Shown: positions 8,580 to 16,972, counted from the first letter of the stretch. The stretch is DNA of 64,000 bases from Clostridium folliculivorans (GCF_024341905.1 NZ_BQXY01000002.1:742706-806705); one strand, 5' to 3'. The notes: generated by a model from the letters alone, not told the origin. Numbers and translations are program-made.

Positions 8580-8861
8580 TTCTATATTATGGTATTTTCT
8601 CTTTTCTAATATAATCCTTTGTATAGTTTTAGTTGACAAATAATATTTCTCTGAAAGGGATTGTGTGCACATTCCCTTTAAATAATCTTCATATATATTT
8701 GCATTCCTTTTGGAAAGTTCACTTTTGCTATTGGTAAGTTTACCCCAAGCAATTTTATTTTCTTCTTTCTTCGGTATATAAATAAATTCACCATCCACAT
8801 AGTTTTGAATTATCTCTAATATTTCACTAGGAAAAATATCCCTTGCGTTTGAATAGCTCAT
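8568..8861 (-). CDS. CD3324-family HTH protein (Mor-like)
   Basis: A 97-aa protein of the CD3324 family, related to Mor/C-type phage activators. Typical blocks are SYSNARDIFPSEILEIIQ, YVDGEFIYIPKKEENKIAWG, and the C-terminal helix-turn-helix LSEKYYLSTKTIQRIILEKR. Probably a small DNA-binding regulator; the target is unknown. RBS AGGAGG at good spacing. The leader upstream (8884-8975) is copied upstream of the next gene (DUF1062), suggesting shared control. Confidence 0.85.
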   Translation of the reverse strand: MSYSNARDIFPSEILEIIQNYVDGEFIYIPKKEENKIAWGKLTNSKSELSKRNANIYEDYLKGMCTQSLSEKYYLSTKTIQRIILEKRKYHNIECAT

Positions 8862-8883
8862 TTGATGCTCCTCCTAAATATAA

Positions 8884-8975
8884 TTTTACTTTAGGATTAG
8901 CAAAGGCTACTTTTTACAATTTATTATTTAACCATCTTTATGCAATAGCCTCTGCTATGCACACAAAATATATCT
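8884..8975 (-). repeat. Shared leader element H, copy 1
   Basis: On the minus strand: TGCATAGCAGAGGCTATTGC, about 40 bases later AGTAGCCTTTGC, then the ribosome binding site of the CD3324 gene. AGGCTA and TAGCCT can pair. It matches the sequence in the same position upstream of the DUF1062 gene (9724-9810) at roughly 70 percent by eye. Confidence 0.55.
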
Positions 8976-9074
8976 TCTCATAAAACAATGCTCCCTTCTT
9001 AACTACCCTTACACAGATTTTACCAAAACCGCTTCATGATTTCAACAGATGCTTACAGCCAATAATATAGAGTA

Positions 9075-9692
9075 TCATATTATACCCTTTAAGAATTCTA
9101 TATTCTTTACTGCTTGTAAAACATGTATCTCCATTCCACACCGTACCTTTATATTTGATGAATTTTTATTATCATTAACAAAGACTATCCCTTTTTCAAT
9201 CATGCCTTTTATTTTGCTCCTTGAAATTCCAAGTATATCACTTAAAAGTTTATCAACTCTTAGGTCTATTGGATACTTGCAAATAATCTCAATAACAAGT
9301 TCATTTTCTTTTATATAGTATGTATCTAATTTTCTTTGAACTAATCTATAACTTATATTATCTAAGAAAACTTCAGCTTTATTCTTGCTATATATACTTG
9401 AATTAAAGGCATATTCTCTGGCTAACTCTCTGTCGTTCGAAAGAAATCTATTATACTCATGTTTACTAACATTACAAGGCTTTATTCTTTCATATATAGT
9501 CATATTCCAAGTTGATTTACATTTTTCACATTTATAAATTAACCATATATCAATGCTATTTTTATTTGCATTTATTCTAAATTTTTCACTATTTATATAA
9601 TTTGTTTTTTCATTGCATTTAGGACAACTTCTTTTTACTATAGGTAAGTTTTGAGGGACTAGTTCCCATTGATATTTATTTAAACAGCTCAT
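9075..9692 (-). CDS. DUF1062 family protein with zinc ribbon
   Basis: A 205-aa DUF1062 protein (PF06353). Two CxxC pairs form an N-terminal zinc ribbon: CPKC (24-27) and CEKC (54-57). Next comes the family block STWNMTIYERIKP, and a C-terminal half with an S4-like RNA-binding look (RVDKLLSDILGISRSKIKGMIEKGIVFVND). Function unknown; an RNA-related role is plausible from the S4-like part. RBS GGAGGAG at proper spacing. It shares a duplicated leader with the CD3324 gene downstream. Confidence 0.85.
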   Translation of the reverse strand: MSCLNKYQWELVPQNLPIVKRSCPKCNEKTNYINSEKFRINANKNSIDIWLIYKCEKCKSTWNMTIYERIKPCNVSKHEYNRFLSNDRELAREYAFNSSIYSKNKAEVFLDNISYRLVQRKLDTYYIKENELVIEIICKYPIDLRVDKLLSDILGISRSKIKGMIEKGIVFVNDNKNSSNIKVRCGMEIHVLQAVKNIEFLKGII

Positions 9693-9723
9693 TTTGCTCC
9701 TCCAAGTTATTTATTTATTTATT

Positions 9724-9810
9724 GGATTTACAAAGGCTATTTCACTGTATTTTCAACTAATAATGCAACAGCCTCTGCTATGCATTAAAAATATCTATCA
9801 TCATAAAAAA
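9724..9810 (-). repeat. Shared leader element H, copy 2
   Basis: On the minus strand: TGCATAGCAGAGGCTGTTGC, then AAATAGCCTTTGTAAATCC, then the RBS of the DUF1062 gene. Same order and spacing as at 8884-8975. It can form a stem of AGGCTGTT with AATAGCCT. Confidence 0.55.
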
Positions 9811-9864
9811 TTCCTCCAATCTTTTTTCTAAATATATTTTATCAGCTCTAAACACTGCATAAAA

Positions 9865-9895
9865 CCTCATTCTTATTTTATAAATAAGAATGAGG
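9865..9895 (-). terminator. Terminator of the PfkB kinase gene
   Basis: CCTCATTCTTATT pairs perfectly with AATAAGAATGAGG around a 5-base loop, followed on the minus strand by TTTTATG. It lies about 80 bp past the kinase stop codon. Confidence 0.85.
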
Positions 9896-9972
9896 CCAAA
9901 ATTCCACCTGCTATTCAAAAACACACATTTAGGTTGCCTAATATCATTCTAAATTTGCAACTTATTTAAAAG

Positions 9973-10863
9973 TTACTTAAAATATCTTTCATATTCTGAA
10001 TTTATTAGTTTTTCACTTAAATTTTCAAATGAAAGTTCTGGAGAAGTAATACAAAGTCCTGCACATATGGTTCCAAATCTCAAGCATTCCTCAATAGTTT
10101 TACCCTTTAAGTTACCATATAGAAATCCAGAAAAAAAGCTATCCCCAGCGCCATTGGCATCCTTAAACTTATAGTCTTCAATAATTGGAATTTCAATCCA
10201 CTTTCCTTCCTTTGTAAGAGCTGTAGCTCCATTCTTTCCATGAGTGCAAACTACAAGTTCTTTTCCACTGTCCATCCACTTCTTCATAGTATTTCTATAG
10301 TCTGGCATATTGTCTGAACTTACAAATATATAATCTGCTGCTTTTATATAGTCCTCATGATATGGATTTCCCAAGTTATAATCATGGAGATCTGTCCAAA
10401 CAGGCTTTTTGTATTTTCTAATAAGATGTATTAGTTGTTTCGTATATCCTATTATATTTAGAACCACAATATCGCATTGTCTTATAATTTCTTCTATTTT
10501 TGACATATCTAACTGTAAATCAGACGATGATTGAGTAACAAAAATTGATATCCTATTTCCTTTTTGATCCATTAGGTTTACATGTCTCTCAGTTCCTTTA
10601 GGGTCTATATCATATATAAAGTTAACTCCTGATGCTTCAAGAGCTTTTATTATTTTCTCACCATAAAGATCTTCTCCTATTATTGAATGAAGAACAGTTT
10701 CAACATTAAGCTTAGCTAAATTCAAAGCCTTCCCAGCGCCTGTAGATCCCATGGTTTCATTCATAGGAGCATAATGTATAGTTTGTGGCTCTGTCTTTGG
10801 TAAGCTTTCCAAGTAAATTATTGAATCAAAAGTGGTTCCCCCTAGTACTAATACTTTTTTCAC
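9973..10863 (-). CDS. PfkB-family sugar kinase
   Basis: A 296-aa ribokinase-fold kinase. The N-terminus VLVLGGTTFDSIIYLESLP and the GSTGAGKALNLAKL block (PfkB signature 1 region) bind sugar. The C-terminal DANGAGDSFFSGFLYG (about 235-250) holds the anion hole and catalytic Asp of PfkB signature 2. It should phosphorylate a sugar or nucleoside with ATP; the substrate cannot be told. A GTG start follows AAAGGTG. No transporter is adjacent. A single gene with its own terminator. Confidence 0.93.
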   Translation of the reverse strand: MKKVLVLGGTTFDSIIYLESLPKTEPQTIHYAPMNETMGSTGAGKALNLAKLNVETVLHSIIGEDLYGEKIIKALEASGVNFIYDIDPKGTERHVNLMDQKGNRISIFVTQSSSDLQLDMSKIEEIIRQCDIVVLNIIGYTKQLIHLIRKYKKPVWTDLHDYNLGNPYHEDYIKAADYIFVSSDNMPDYRNTMKKWMDSGKELVVCTHGKNGATALTKEGKWIEIPIIEDYKFKDANGAGDSFFSGFLYGNLKGKTIEECLRFGTICAGLCITSPELSFENLSEKLINSEYERYFK

Positions 10864-11017
10864 TTATAACGTCACCTTTCTATATTTTAATAATATTGTT
10901 AAAATTAATTGGTCTTACAGGAGCTATTATATGAGCGATCCATTAGAGTTAAAGCATAGGATTAATGATCAATTAATTTCAATATAGTGCTTTAATAGTC
11001 CTAATAATTATATTTTT

Positions 11018-11779
11018 TTATATATGACAAAGTTCTAATATCTTATTCTTCATCTCTGTATTAATAGAAAAGTTTGAATCTAAAAATTCTAAAATAGCCT
11101 CAGCTGATTTAGGTATATTATCATAACCAACTAAGATTTTAGAAAGTATTGATGATTTATTTGGATATCTATACTCAAATCTCCTAGTTATATTAAATAC
11201 ATCTTTCTTGATATCTTGCGGTTTTTCAATTGTTGTAATCAATTCTAACACTCTGTCTTTCGCATAGACTTGAATGAAGCTATAGGCAGAAAGCTTTTCT
11301 CCTCTCTGATATCTGCATAAACCTACATATAAATTTGTAAGTGCTTCTCCTATACTAAAATCTATATCTACTGCTTTATCAATAGGTAAGTTTGCAGAAA
11401 CACCTATTTTCATATTGAATTCTTCCGATTGCCAAACTATTCTTCCACCTGAAAAAGATATATTTTTGAGCTCTTGTGGTTCAAATACAGCAAATTCACA
11501 AAAAACTCCATCTTGAAACATAAGTTTATATCCATCTTCAGTATTTCTAAATTTGTATGAAACAGAGCAAATGCTTTCTAACCAATCTAAATCTTCTATA
11601 AATCTTTCTTTAAATCCTTCCTTGCAAATAACAAAGAAGTCCAAGTCCGAATATCCATCCATTCTATCTAACTCTATCCCTATGGAACCTACTCCTAACA
11701 AAGCTAAAGCATTAGGTGTTTTGCTTAAAGATTCAGCTATTTCTGCTAGACGTTTTAATAATAGTTGTTTAATATTCAT
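11018..11779 (-). CDS. Nucleotidyltransferase, aminoglycoside-adenylyltransferase-like
   Basis: A 253-aa protein with a pol-beta-type nucleotidyltransferase head: GVGSIGIELDRMDGYSDLDF, with GS at 31-32 and the metal-binding D45xD47. A helical C-terminal domain follows. The layout resembles ANT/AadA-like proteins and many uncharacterised clostridial NTases. Resistance activity cannot be assumed. RBS GGGGTG. A decayed copy of a related NTase lies at 14964-15140. Confidence 0.8.
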   Translation of the reverse strand: MNIKQLLLKRLAEIAESLSKTPNALALLGVGSIGIELDRMDGYSDLDFFVICKEGFKERFIEDLDWLESICSVSYKFRNTEDGYKLMFQDGVFCEFAVFEPQELKNISFSGGRIVWQSEEFNMKIGVSANLPIDKAVDIDFSIGEALTNLYVGLCRYQRGEKLSAYSFIQVYAKDRVLELITTIEKPQDIKKDVFNITRRFEYRYPNKSSILSKILVGYDNIPKSAEAILEFLDSNFSINTEMKNKILELCHI

Positions 11780-11899
11780 TTAATTACACCCCACTTAGAT
11801 ATATATCTAACTCAATTATATTTCCAAATTATATTTGAATCAATAGTTATTATATAAATATCTAATGTAAATTTCTATTTGATATTTGCAAAACAAAAA

Positions 11900-11980
11900 G
11901 TTACAAGATCAAAATTTAAGTTATGAGCTTTGCTAACAATAGATCTTGCAAGGCTTTTACTTTGAGTATAACTTAAACTT
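11900..11980. other. Overlapping inverted repeats, possible structured RNA
   Basis: CAAGATC (11904-11910) complements GATCTTG (11942-11948), and TTTAAGTTAT (11915-11924) complements ATAACTTAAA (11968-11977). The two pairs interleave, the arrangement of a pseudoknot. AGCTTTGC/GCAAGGCT gives a third competing stem. It lies in the 380-bp gap between divergent genes. The rest of the gap holds the promoters and another dyad, AATTTATACA/TGTATAAATT, near 12020-12070. Confidence 0.35.
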
Positions 11981-12159
11981 AAAGCTACTCATTATATAAA
12001 GAATTTCGATATGAAAAATTTATACACTTTCGAAGTTCAACGCTTCTAGTATTTTCTGGTATGTATAAATTGACTTCATCATTTCGTTGCTATATAATGA
12101 CTTAGATAACACTCTAATTAGATAAACATCTAACTAGGTATATGGTTAGGAGAGTATAT

Positions 12160-13233
12160 ATGGTTAATTCAAAAAATATGGTTCTTACAGTTCATGCTCC
12201 TTTAGAATTTCTATATTCTATGTTTGCAGTAGGAACTAACAAACATTTTTATACAATGATACGTGAGTTTGATTTGGAACCAAATGATACGATAATAAAA
12301 AATATCACTGAGATGAGAAAAAAGTTATCTCGTTATATGGAGCAAGAATTAGAGTACTTTTTTGATTTACCTGGTTTAGGCTATATTTTATACAAATATA
12401 TCTTACAAAATCCAGGTTTAACAGAGGTTCCACAGCTTTTACAGGTATTCAATAATTCTGAAGCCACTGATTTAGCTTTTAACATTATAAAAAGTGTAGG
12501 CAAAAACAATATGCCTAAAGAAAATACTGAAGAATATGAAAATTTAAAGTGTAATACTAATGAAATGCTAAAGCTTGCTAAGCTGGTTAAATTTCAAGAT
12601 AGTAAAAGACGTGATAGAGTAATAGAAGCTCTTGAAAACCCTGAAGAAACAAAGCAGAGATTTTATCTTTTATTATCACAGTTTTATAGTCGATGTTTTA
12701 GTCCTATTGAATCAGATATCATAAATTTGATTTCAGCTAACAAGGAAAAATATGAGCTCTTATTAAAGGAAAATCCACAAAAATTCGTTGAACAATATTT
12801 AAACTTAGATTCAATTAATGATATTGAAATATCAATTCACTTAAGCTTTTTTAAATATATTAGCTGTCACCACTACTCAATATATTCTGAGGGATTTGCT
12901 GATTGGTTTATACTAGGTATTTATTCTGATTTATTATTTGATGAAGATTTATCAGCTGAGAGGTTATCTAATTTTTTCAAAGCAATATCAGATCCAAATA
13001 GAATAGAAATATTAAAACTATTATCACAAAGACCATGGTTCGGCCAAGAACTGGCAGAAAAACTAAATATAACTCCAGCTACTATTTCTTATCATATGTC
13101 ATTTTTACAAAGAACAGGCGTAGTAACTTTTAATAGAGCAGACAATCGCTCTTATTACTGCCTTAATAACACCAAACTAATTAAGCCATTTGAAGAATTT
13201 ATTAACTACTTTAAGGAAGAGAAAAAGAAGTAA
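12160..13233 (+). CDS. ArsR-type HTH regulator with large N-terminal domain
   Basis: A 357-aa protein. The C-terminal 90 residues are an ArsR/SmtB winged helix: FKAISDPNRIEILKLLSQ, the recognition helix TPATISYHMSFLQ, and the wing VVTFNRADNRSYY. The N-terminal 250 residues match the all-helical DUF5937-type extension seen in such regulators. No metal-binding ELCVCDL motif is present, so it probably senses something else. The upstream ATG at 12142 overlaps the ribosome binding site TAGGAG, so the start at 12160 is preferred. The target is unknown; no partner gene is adjacent. Confidence 0.85.
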   Translation: MVNSKNMVLTVHAPLEFLYSMFAVGTNKHFYTMIREFDLEPNDTIIKNITEMRKKLSRYMEQELEYFFDLPGLGYILYKYILQNPGLTEVPQLLQVFNNSEATDLAFNIIKSVGKNNMPKENTEEYENLKCNTNEMLKLAKLVKFQDSKRRDRVIEALENPEETKQRFYLLLSQFYSRCFSPIESDIINLISANKEKYELLLKENPQKFVEQYLNLDSINDIEISIHLSFFKYISCHHYSIYSEGFADWFILGIYSDLLFDEDLSAERLSNFFKAISDPNRIEILKLLSQRPWFGQELAEKLNITPATISYHMSFLQRTGVVTFNRADNRSYYCLNNTKLIKPFEEFINYFKEEKKK

Positions 13234-13251
13234 TAAAAGCATATAATAAAA

Positions 13252-13292
13252 AACCTCACTTACAGTTCTAAGTAACTACTGTAAGTGAGGTT
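13252..13292 (+). terminator. Terminator of the ArsR-type regulator
   Basis: AACCTCACTTACAG pairs perfectly with CTGTAAGTGAGGTT around a 13-base loop, 18 bases after the stop. Confidence 0.75.
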
Positions 13293-13360
13293 CTCACATT
13301 TAATACCCTATTATTCATACTCATAATTAAGGATTTTTCGCCTTTATGGCTTTAACTATG

Positions 13361-13395
13361 GATGTACCACTTGATAATAGAATTTATATTTTTAA
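13361..13395. repeat. Repeat family A, left half only
   Basis: GATGTACCACTTGATAATAG followed by AATTTATATTTTTAA matches the left arm of family A. No right arm follows before the next gene, so it is a solo or decayed end. Confidence 0.55.
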
Positions 13396-13542
13396 TAATC
13401 ATTTTCTTAAAATCTTATCAATTGCGTTAGTATAAGTAGATTGCCTTGAACTTTATGTTATAATTAGTATATATTACAAGCTTTATACCGCAAATATGTG
13501 GTATTACAAGTAGGATTTCTTATATTTTGGGAGGTTTCAAAC

Positions 13543-13770
13543 ATGCTACTATTAGATTCAGATGAGATTATACGCAGAATTGGCGCAAAACAAATACGTT
13601 TTTGTCAATTCACAATGCTTGCCTTATTTATTGATGTTATTGCTTTACACTTCTTCTCTCAATATGGATTTATTCAATTTATAAATACAATTATTGTTAC
13701 CTGTCTTCTTGTAAATGCAGGTATGATTATATATAAATTTCTAAAGTACAACTCAGCTAAATATAAATGA
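13543..13770 (+). CDS. Small membrane protein, unknown
   Basis: 75 aa from the ATG at 13543, which sits 8 bases after GGGAGG; upstream in-frame codons are ignored for that reason. Two hydrophobic segments (about 23-42 and 45-66) follow a charged N-terminus (LDSDEIIRRIGAKQIRF). No family is recognised. The stop codon lies inside the left end of repeat A copy 2, so the repeat insertion may have set the C-terminus. Confidence 0.6.
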   Translation: MLLLDSDEIIRRIGAKQIRFCQFTMLALFIDVIALHFFSQYGFIQFINTIIVTCLLVNAGMIIYKFLKYNSAKYK

Positions 13771-13860
13771 ACCACTTCGTAATATAATTTATATTTTTAA
13801 ATCCTCTCACCGGAACCCGTGAGAGTTTTAAAAATAGATTTCGGATCGAAGTGGTTCATC
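13767..13860. repeat. Foldback repeat family A, copy 2 (full length)
   Basis: Ends ATGAACCACTTCG and CGAAGTGGTTCAT pair perfectly over 13 bp. The inner arm ATTTATATTTTTAAA pairs with TTTTAAAAATAGAT, and the tip is CTCTCAC/GTGAGAG. It overlaps the stop codon of the upstream small gene. Confidence 0.8.
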
Positions 13861-13927
13861 TTTAAGTATGGTATATTAAACTAATTTCATAATATTAATT
13901 ACATAAAAAAGAAAGGTGTCTTTGTAT

Positions 13928-14260
13928 ATGAAAGTTATTATATTAAATATTTTGGTTTTAATCATATTGTCGATAGGTATTGCAAGTATATATTTAGGCA
14001 TTATGAAGCCTACAAAACTATTCAAACTTGATATAATCAAATTAAACGGTAAGAACTATGTAATAAAAGACAACAAAGGCTTTATAAAATATAATCAAAA
14101 GATATATGTTTGCTTCGGAATAGCCTGTAGTATACTTTCTTCACTTTCACTGCTAAAAGTTATTGTTTTTAGTAGTTTTTGTATTGGAATAGGCTTTACT
14201 GTTGCTACAGTTGGATTGGTAAATTCTGTTTTCATAAAAAAGTTTGCCCATTCCTTATGA
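13928..14260 (+). CDS. Membrane protein, DUF3784-like size and layout
   Basis: A 110-aa protein with an N-terminal membrane segment (residues 1-22), a polar stretch with LNGKNYVIKDNKGFIKYNQ, and two further hydrophobic helices. The start at 13928 is chosen because the upstream GTG falls in the ribosome binding site AAAGGTG. The layout recalls DUF3784-like small membrane proteins, but no motif decides it. Function unknown. Confidence 0.6.
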   Translation: MKVIILNILVLIILSIGIASIYLGIMKPTKLFKLDIIKLNGKNYVIKDNKGFIKYNQKIYVCFGIACSILSSLSLLKVIVFSSFCIGIGFTVATVGLVNSVFIKKFAHSL

Positions 14261-14333
14261 TTATTGTTTAGATTAATCTTTAGTATATTAAAACAAAAAC
14301 TAATTTACTCTTGATTTGAAAAGAGGATTCAAC

Positions 14334-14414
14334 ATGAAGAAAGGATTTTATATGGGTATCCCAGCTCAAGCACTCTACATTATTTTGAACCAATTTTCAT
14401 TAATTGTTTTTTAA
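14334..14414 (+). CDS. Possible 26-aa peptide
   Basis: A short frame starting MKKGFYMGIPAQALYIIL with AAGAGGA upstream. It overlaps the 3' end of the SdpI-family gene on the other strand by 15 bp. It could be a truncated membrane-protein start or chance. Only the ribosome binding site supports it. Confidence 0.25.
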   Translation: MKKGFYMGIPAQALYIILNQFSLIVF

Positions 14415-14738
14415 GTATTTCTCAGTTGAAAGGAACATGTACACTAATGCTACAACTGGATTTATTATCATATATGTCATATAAACTGTTACTGAAGATT
14501 TAAACCTTAAGTATAGTATTATCCCCAAAATCGTACTTAAACTTCCAGCTTTTATCATTGCTCTCGGAAAATATTTATTTGCTTTATCCCAATTCTCCTG
14601 GTTAGACTTTGAGCTGGCTGTTCTGTAACCAATCCATCCATTAATCTTCTTAATCTTTACCCACCTAAAAACTATTCCTACAATAAGTAATATTACACCA
14701 AAACATAAATAAGGAATCAAATCTCCAATTGAATTCAT
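14400..14738 (-). CDS. SdpI-family membrane protein
   Basis: A 112-aa protein with the SdpI/YhfL-family signature (PF13630) GWIGYRTASSKSNQENWDKA, followed by ANKYFPRAM. Three membrane segments: about 8-25, 62-80 and 84-103. SdpI of B. subtilis is an immunity protein against the SdpC toxin and a signalling receptor. Shorter homologues in clostridia are uncharacterised. No sdpAB/C genes are nearby, so immunity is not claimed. RBS AAAGGAG. Confidence 0.8.
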   Translation of the reverse strand: MNSIGDLIPYLCFGVILLIVGIVFRWVKIKKINGWIGYRTASSKSNQENWDKANKYFPRAMIKAGSLSTILGIILYLRFKSSVTVYMTYMIINPVVALVYMFLSTEKYLKNN

Positions 14739-14807
14739 AATAAATCTCCTTTGCAGATAGCAACTTTTAAAAAATTTAACATTAAAAACTTTTAAAAATA
14801 AAAAATT

Positions 14808-14855
14808 ATAACTTTTTAACTAGTTAAATATTTACCCATATAATACGGGTTTGCA
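14808..14855. repeat. Short repeat family F, copy 1
   Basis: ATAACTTTTTAACTAGTTAA then ATTTACCC..ATACGGGTTT. A similar string is at 23857-23902 and, inverted, at 54054-54100. ACCC/GGGT can pair. Similarity is modest. Confidence 0.35.
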
Positions 14856-14963
14856 GGCTTTTTTCTTATCTATTGCAGTTTAATATAATTTTTCAAGCTG
14901 AGAGAAAATTATATTTCTCATTGCAATCCTGTATTACATATTTCATAAACCTTTTAACATCAT

Positions 14964-15140
14964 TTAATCTTTATTTAATATAGTTACAAAATCAATATCA
15001 CTTTTATTTATGTCAAATGCACCTAATGCAACGAAATTATATAGATAGACTCAATATATTTTATTACCAGATGCATTTATTAGTTTTGATGCATATTCGA
15101 ATAATAATGAACTTATAATGGTTGGAATCCTATCATTCAT
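14964..15140 (-). pseudogene. Fragment of a nucleotidyltransferase gene
   Basis: On the minus strand MNDRIPTIISSLLFEYASKL..NKIY is followed by an in-frame TGA, then VYLYNFVALGAFDINKSDIDF. This matches the start of AadA-like nucleotidyltransferases (YLYGSVALGAFDINKSDIDF), with the GS of the active site changed to NF. It ends soon after at a stop. The stop, the lost GS and the truncation mark it as a relic. Confidence 0.65.
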
Positions 15141-15407
15141 GTTTTTAACCTCTCATCTCTATATCATACATCGCATCATGCCCATATTGTACTATAATTT
15201 CATTTATTTACAAACTAGTGTGTGAAAATATAAGTATCCTCACATTACTGTTTTCAATCTTTGTATTTACTAATGATATTGTGTTATGCACTAGAATATA
15301 TTAGATCTATTAATTTCTTTACAATTGTTATAGCATTGAAGAGATCTTCTAACATAAATATAAAAGGAACCCGTAGGTCCCTTCACTTAAACAGTCAGAT
15401 AAGACTA

Positions 15408-15575
15408 TTATATTGTACCATTTACCAATCCTTTATATTTTCTAAAACTCAAGATAACTTTCCCAATAATAAATGAAGCCATGTAAGGGAATGAAATAGC
15501 AAAATTCACAAAATTAGCTAATTGATATTGTGGTTTGCTAAATATATCATACTGGCTCCCCTTTAAATAATTCAT
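15408..15575 (-). pseudogene. C-terminal fragment of an unknown membrane protein
   Basis: 55 codons beginning MNYLKGSQYDIFSKPQYQLA, with one hydrophobic helix (FVNFAISFPYMASFIIGKVI) and a basic tail. No ribosome binding site and a stop just upstream in frame. It looks like the end of a lost larger gene. Source family not recognised. Confidence 0.4.
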
Positions 15576-15709
15576 AAATTTTACTGTTTCGGACTAATTA
15601 ATACGTAAATTACACCATTAAATACAATAACTTGCATATAAAAAGCGCTATTATTAAGTTTGTAAATTATTAGATTGTATATTTGCTACTTTTATAAATT
15701 TTCATTTTA

Positions 15710-15756
15710 TTGACAAAATAATGTTTGTATATTAATATATGTATATGCATATATAT
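15710..15756 (+). promoter_or_regulatory. Promoter with overlapping MarR-type operator (site 1)
   Basis: TTGACA (15710-15715), 17 bp, TAATAT (15733-15738). The palindrome ATATATGTATATGCATATAT overlaps the -10 region. The same layout precedes the marR and old-yellow-enzyme genes. It points toward the nitroreductase gene, about 420 bases downstream. Confidence 0.65.
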
Positions 15757-15870
15757 TTTAATCTTACAAAGCTTAAATCTAGGATTTCATTTTTATACTT
15801 TGCCAATCTTATTTTTAAGTAAATACGCAATACCTAATTAAAACAAGCTATTCATAGCATATTTTTACTC

Positions 15871-15891
15871 ATATATATGCATATACATATA
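15871..15891. promoter_or_regulatory. MarR-type operator, site 2
   Basis: ATATATATGCATATACATAT is the same 20-bp sequence as site 1 in the opposite orientation, 130 bp further downstream. Two sites this close could allow looping. Confidence 0.55.
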
Positions 15892-15982
15892 CTTTAAAAA
15901 CTGTAGCTTTTAAATATGTAAAGATAAACTATTTCTACCCAAAATCTATTTTCAAAACTATATGAGGATGTAAAAAATATAA

Positions 15983-16093
15983 CTATTCTTTCTTGGGGGC
16001 TGTTGGTAGAGCATAACGTACAAGTGTAGTAAAACCTTTCGCAACCTCATATACCGAGTTATGGTGAAAGGATAGTAAAATTTCAAGGTCCAT
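15983..16093 (-). pseudogene. Antisense coding remnant, 36 codons
   Basis: On the minus strand MDLEILLSFHHNSVYEVAKG then FTTLVRYALPTAPKKE and a stop. The amino-acid mix looks like a real protein end, but there is no ribosome binding site and a stop lies a few codons upstream. It sits in the nitroreductase leader. Family not recognised. Confidence 0.3.
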
Positions 16094-16165
16094 TACTAAG
16101 TTACACATCAATGTTTGTTAAGAAAATTTTTATATAAATTTATAATAAGTGAGGAGTATATTACA

Positions 16166-16972
16166 ATGAGTCTAATAACTTTAAATGAAGAGAAATGTAT
16201 TAAATGTGGAATGTGTGTGAAGGAATGCCCTACAAACGTAATAAAAATGGGAGATAACGGTCCTGTGGAAATTAACCCAGATGCATGTCTAGCCTGCGGC
16301 CATTGTGTTGCTGTTTGTCCTAAGGAAGCTATTGATAATAAGAAAACACCACTTTCAGAGCAAATTAGCATAAAAGATGCTCCAAAGCTATCTGCAGAGG
16401 AAGCTGAAAACTTTATAAGATCTCGTAGATCTATCCGCAGCTTTAATGATAAAAGTGTATCTAGAGAGAATTTATTGAAACTAGTTGATATCGCACACTA
16501 CGCTCCAACTGCAAGTAATCTCCAAGGAGTGTCCTTTATAATTGTAGATGATAAGGAGGCAATAAAGAATGCTGTAAAGACTTCTGTTAACTGGCTTCAA
16601 AACCACCCTATATATAGTAAAATGTTTTCTGGTATGCTAAATGAATTTAATCAAACTGGCACAGATACTATTTTGAGAGATACACCAAGTCTTATACTAG
16701 CTATATCAGATAAAAACTTTTTTAAAGGAAGAGAAAACTCCATATTGTCTTTAACATACCTTGAACTGTTTGCCCCTTCACTCGGTCTTGGATCATGCTG
16801 GGCTGGAGTATTTGAATGTTGTGCCTTAAACGATGATTCTCCTCTTCTAGAACTCTTTAAGGTTCCAGAAGGAAAGAAAATCACTGGAGTTGTTATGGTA
16901 GGTCACCCTAAGCATTCATTTAATAGATTAACAACTAGAAATAACCTTGACGCAACTTTCTATGAAAAATAA
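16166..16972 (+). CDS. Ferredoxin-nitroreductase fusion
   Basis: A 268-aa protein. Residues 1-60 hold two [4Fe-4S] clusters: CIKCGMCVKECP and CLACGHCVAVCP. The remainder is an FMN nitroreductase: SRRSIRSFNDKSVSRENLLK (FMN phosphate contact), HYAPTASNLQG, and the later GLGSCWAGVFE. It would reduce nitro, quinone or enone compounds with electrons from ferredoxin, in the cytoplasm. The start at 16166 follows GTGAGGAG; the in-frame ATG at 16115 lacks a site. Operator-like palindromes upstream match those of the neighbouring marR and OYE genes, suggesting one regulon. Confidence 0.93.
   Translation: MSLITLNEEKCIKCGMCVKECPTNVIKMGDNGPVEINPDACLACGHCVAVCPKEAIDNKKTPLSEQISIKDAPKLSAEEAENFIRSRRSIRSFNDKSVSRENLLKLVDIAHYAPTASNLQGVSFIIVDDKEAIKNAVKTSVNWLQNHPIYSKMFSGMLNEFNQTGTDTILRDTPSLILAISDKNFFKGRENSILSLTYLELFAPSLGLGSCWAGVFECCALNDDSPLLELFKVPEGKKITGVVMVGHPKHSFNRLTTRNNLDATFYEK

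Noticed and set aside
11018..11779. Aminoglycoside resistance gene
   Set aside because: The nucleotidyltransferase core alone does not show drug specificity; many clostridial homologues are uncharacterised.
12142..12159. Upstream ATG of the ArsR-type regulator
   Set aside because: It overlaps the ribosome binding site TAGGAG that serves the ATG at 12160.
15261..15476. 71-codon plus-strand frame
   Set aside because: No ribosome binding site and an odd composition; the opposite strand carries a more protein-like fragment.
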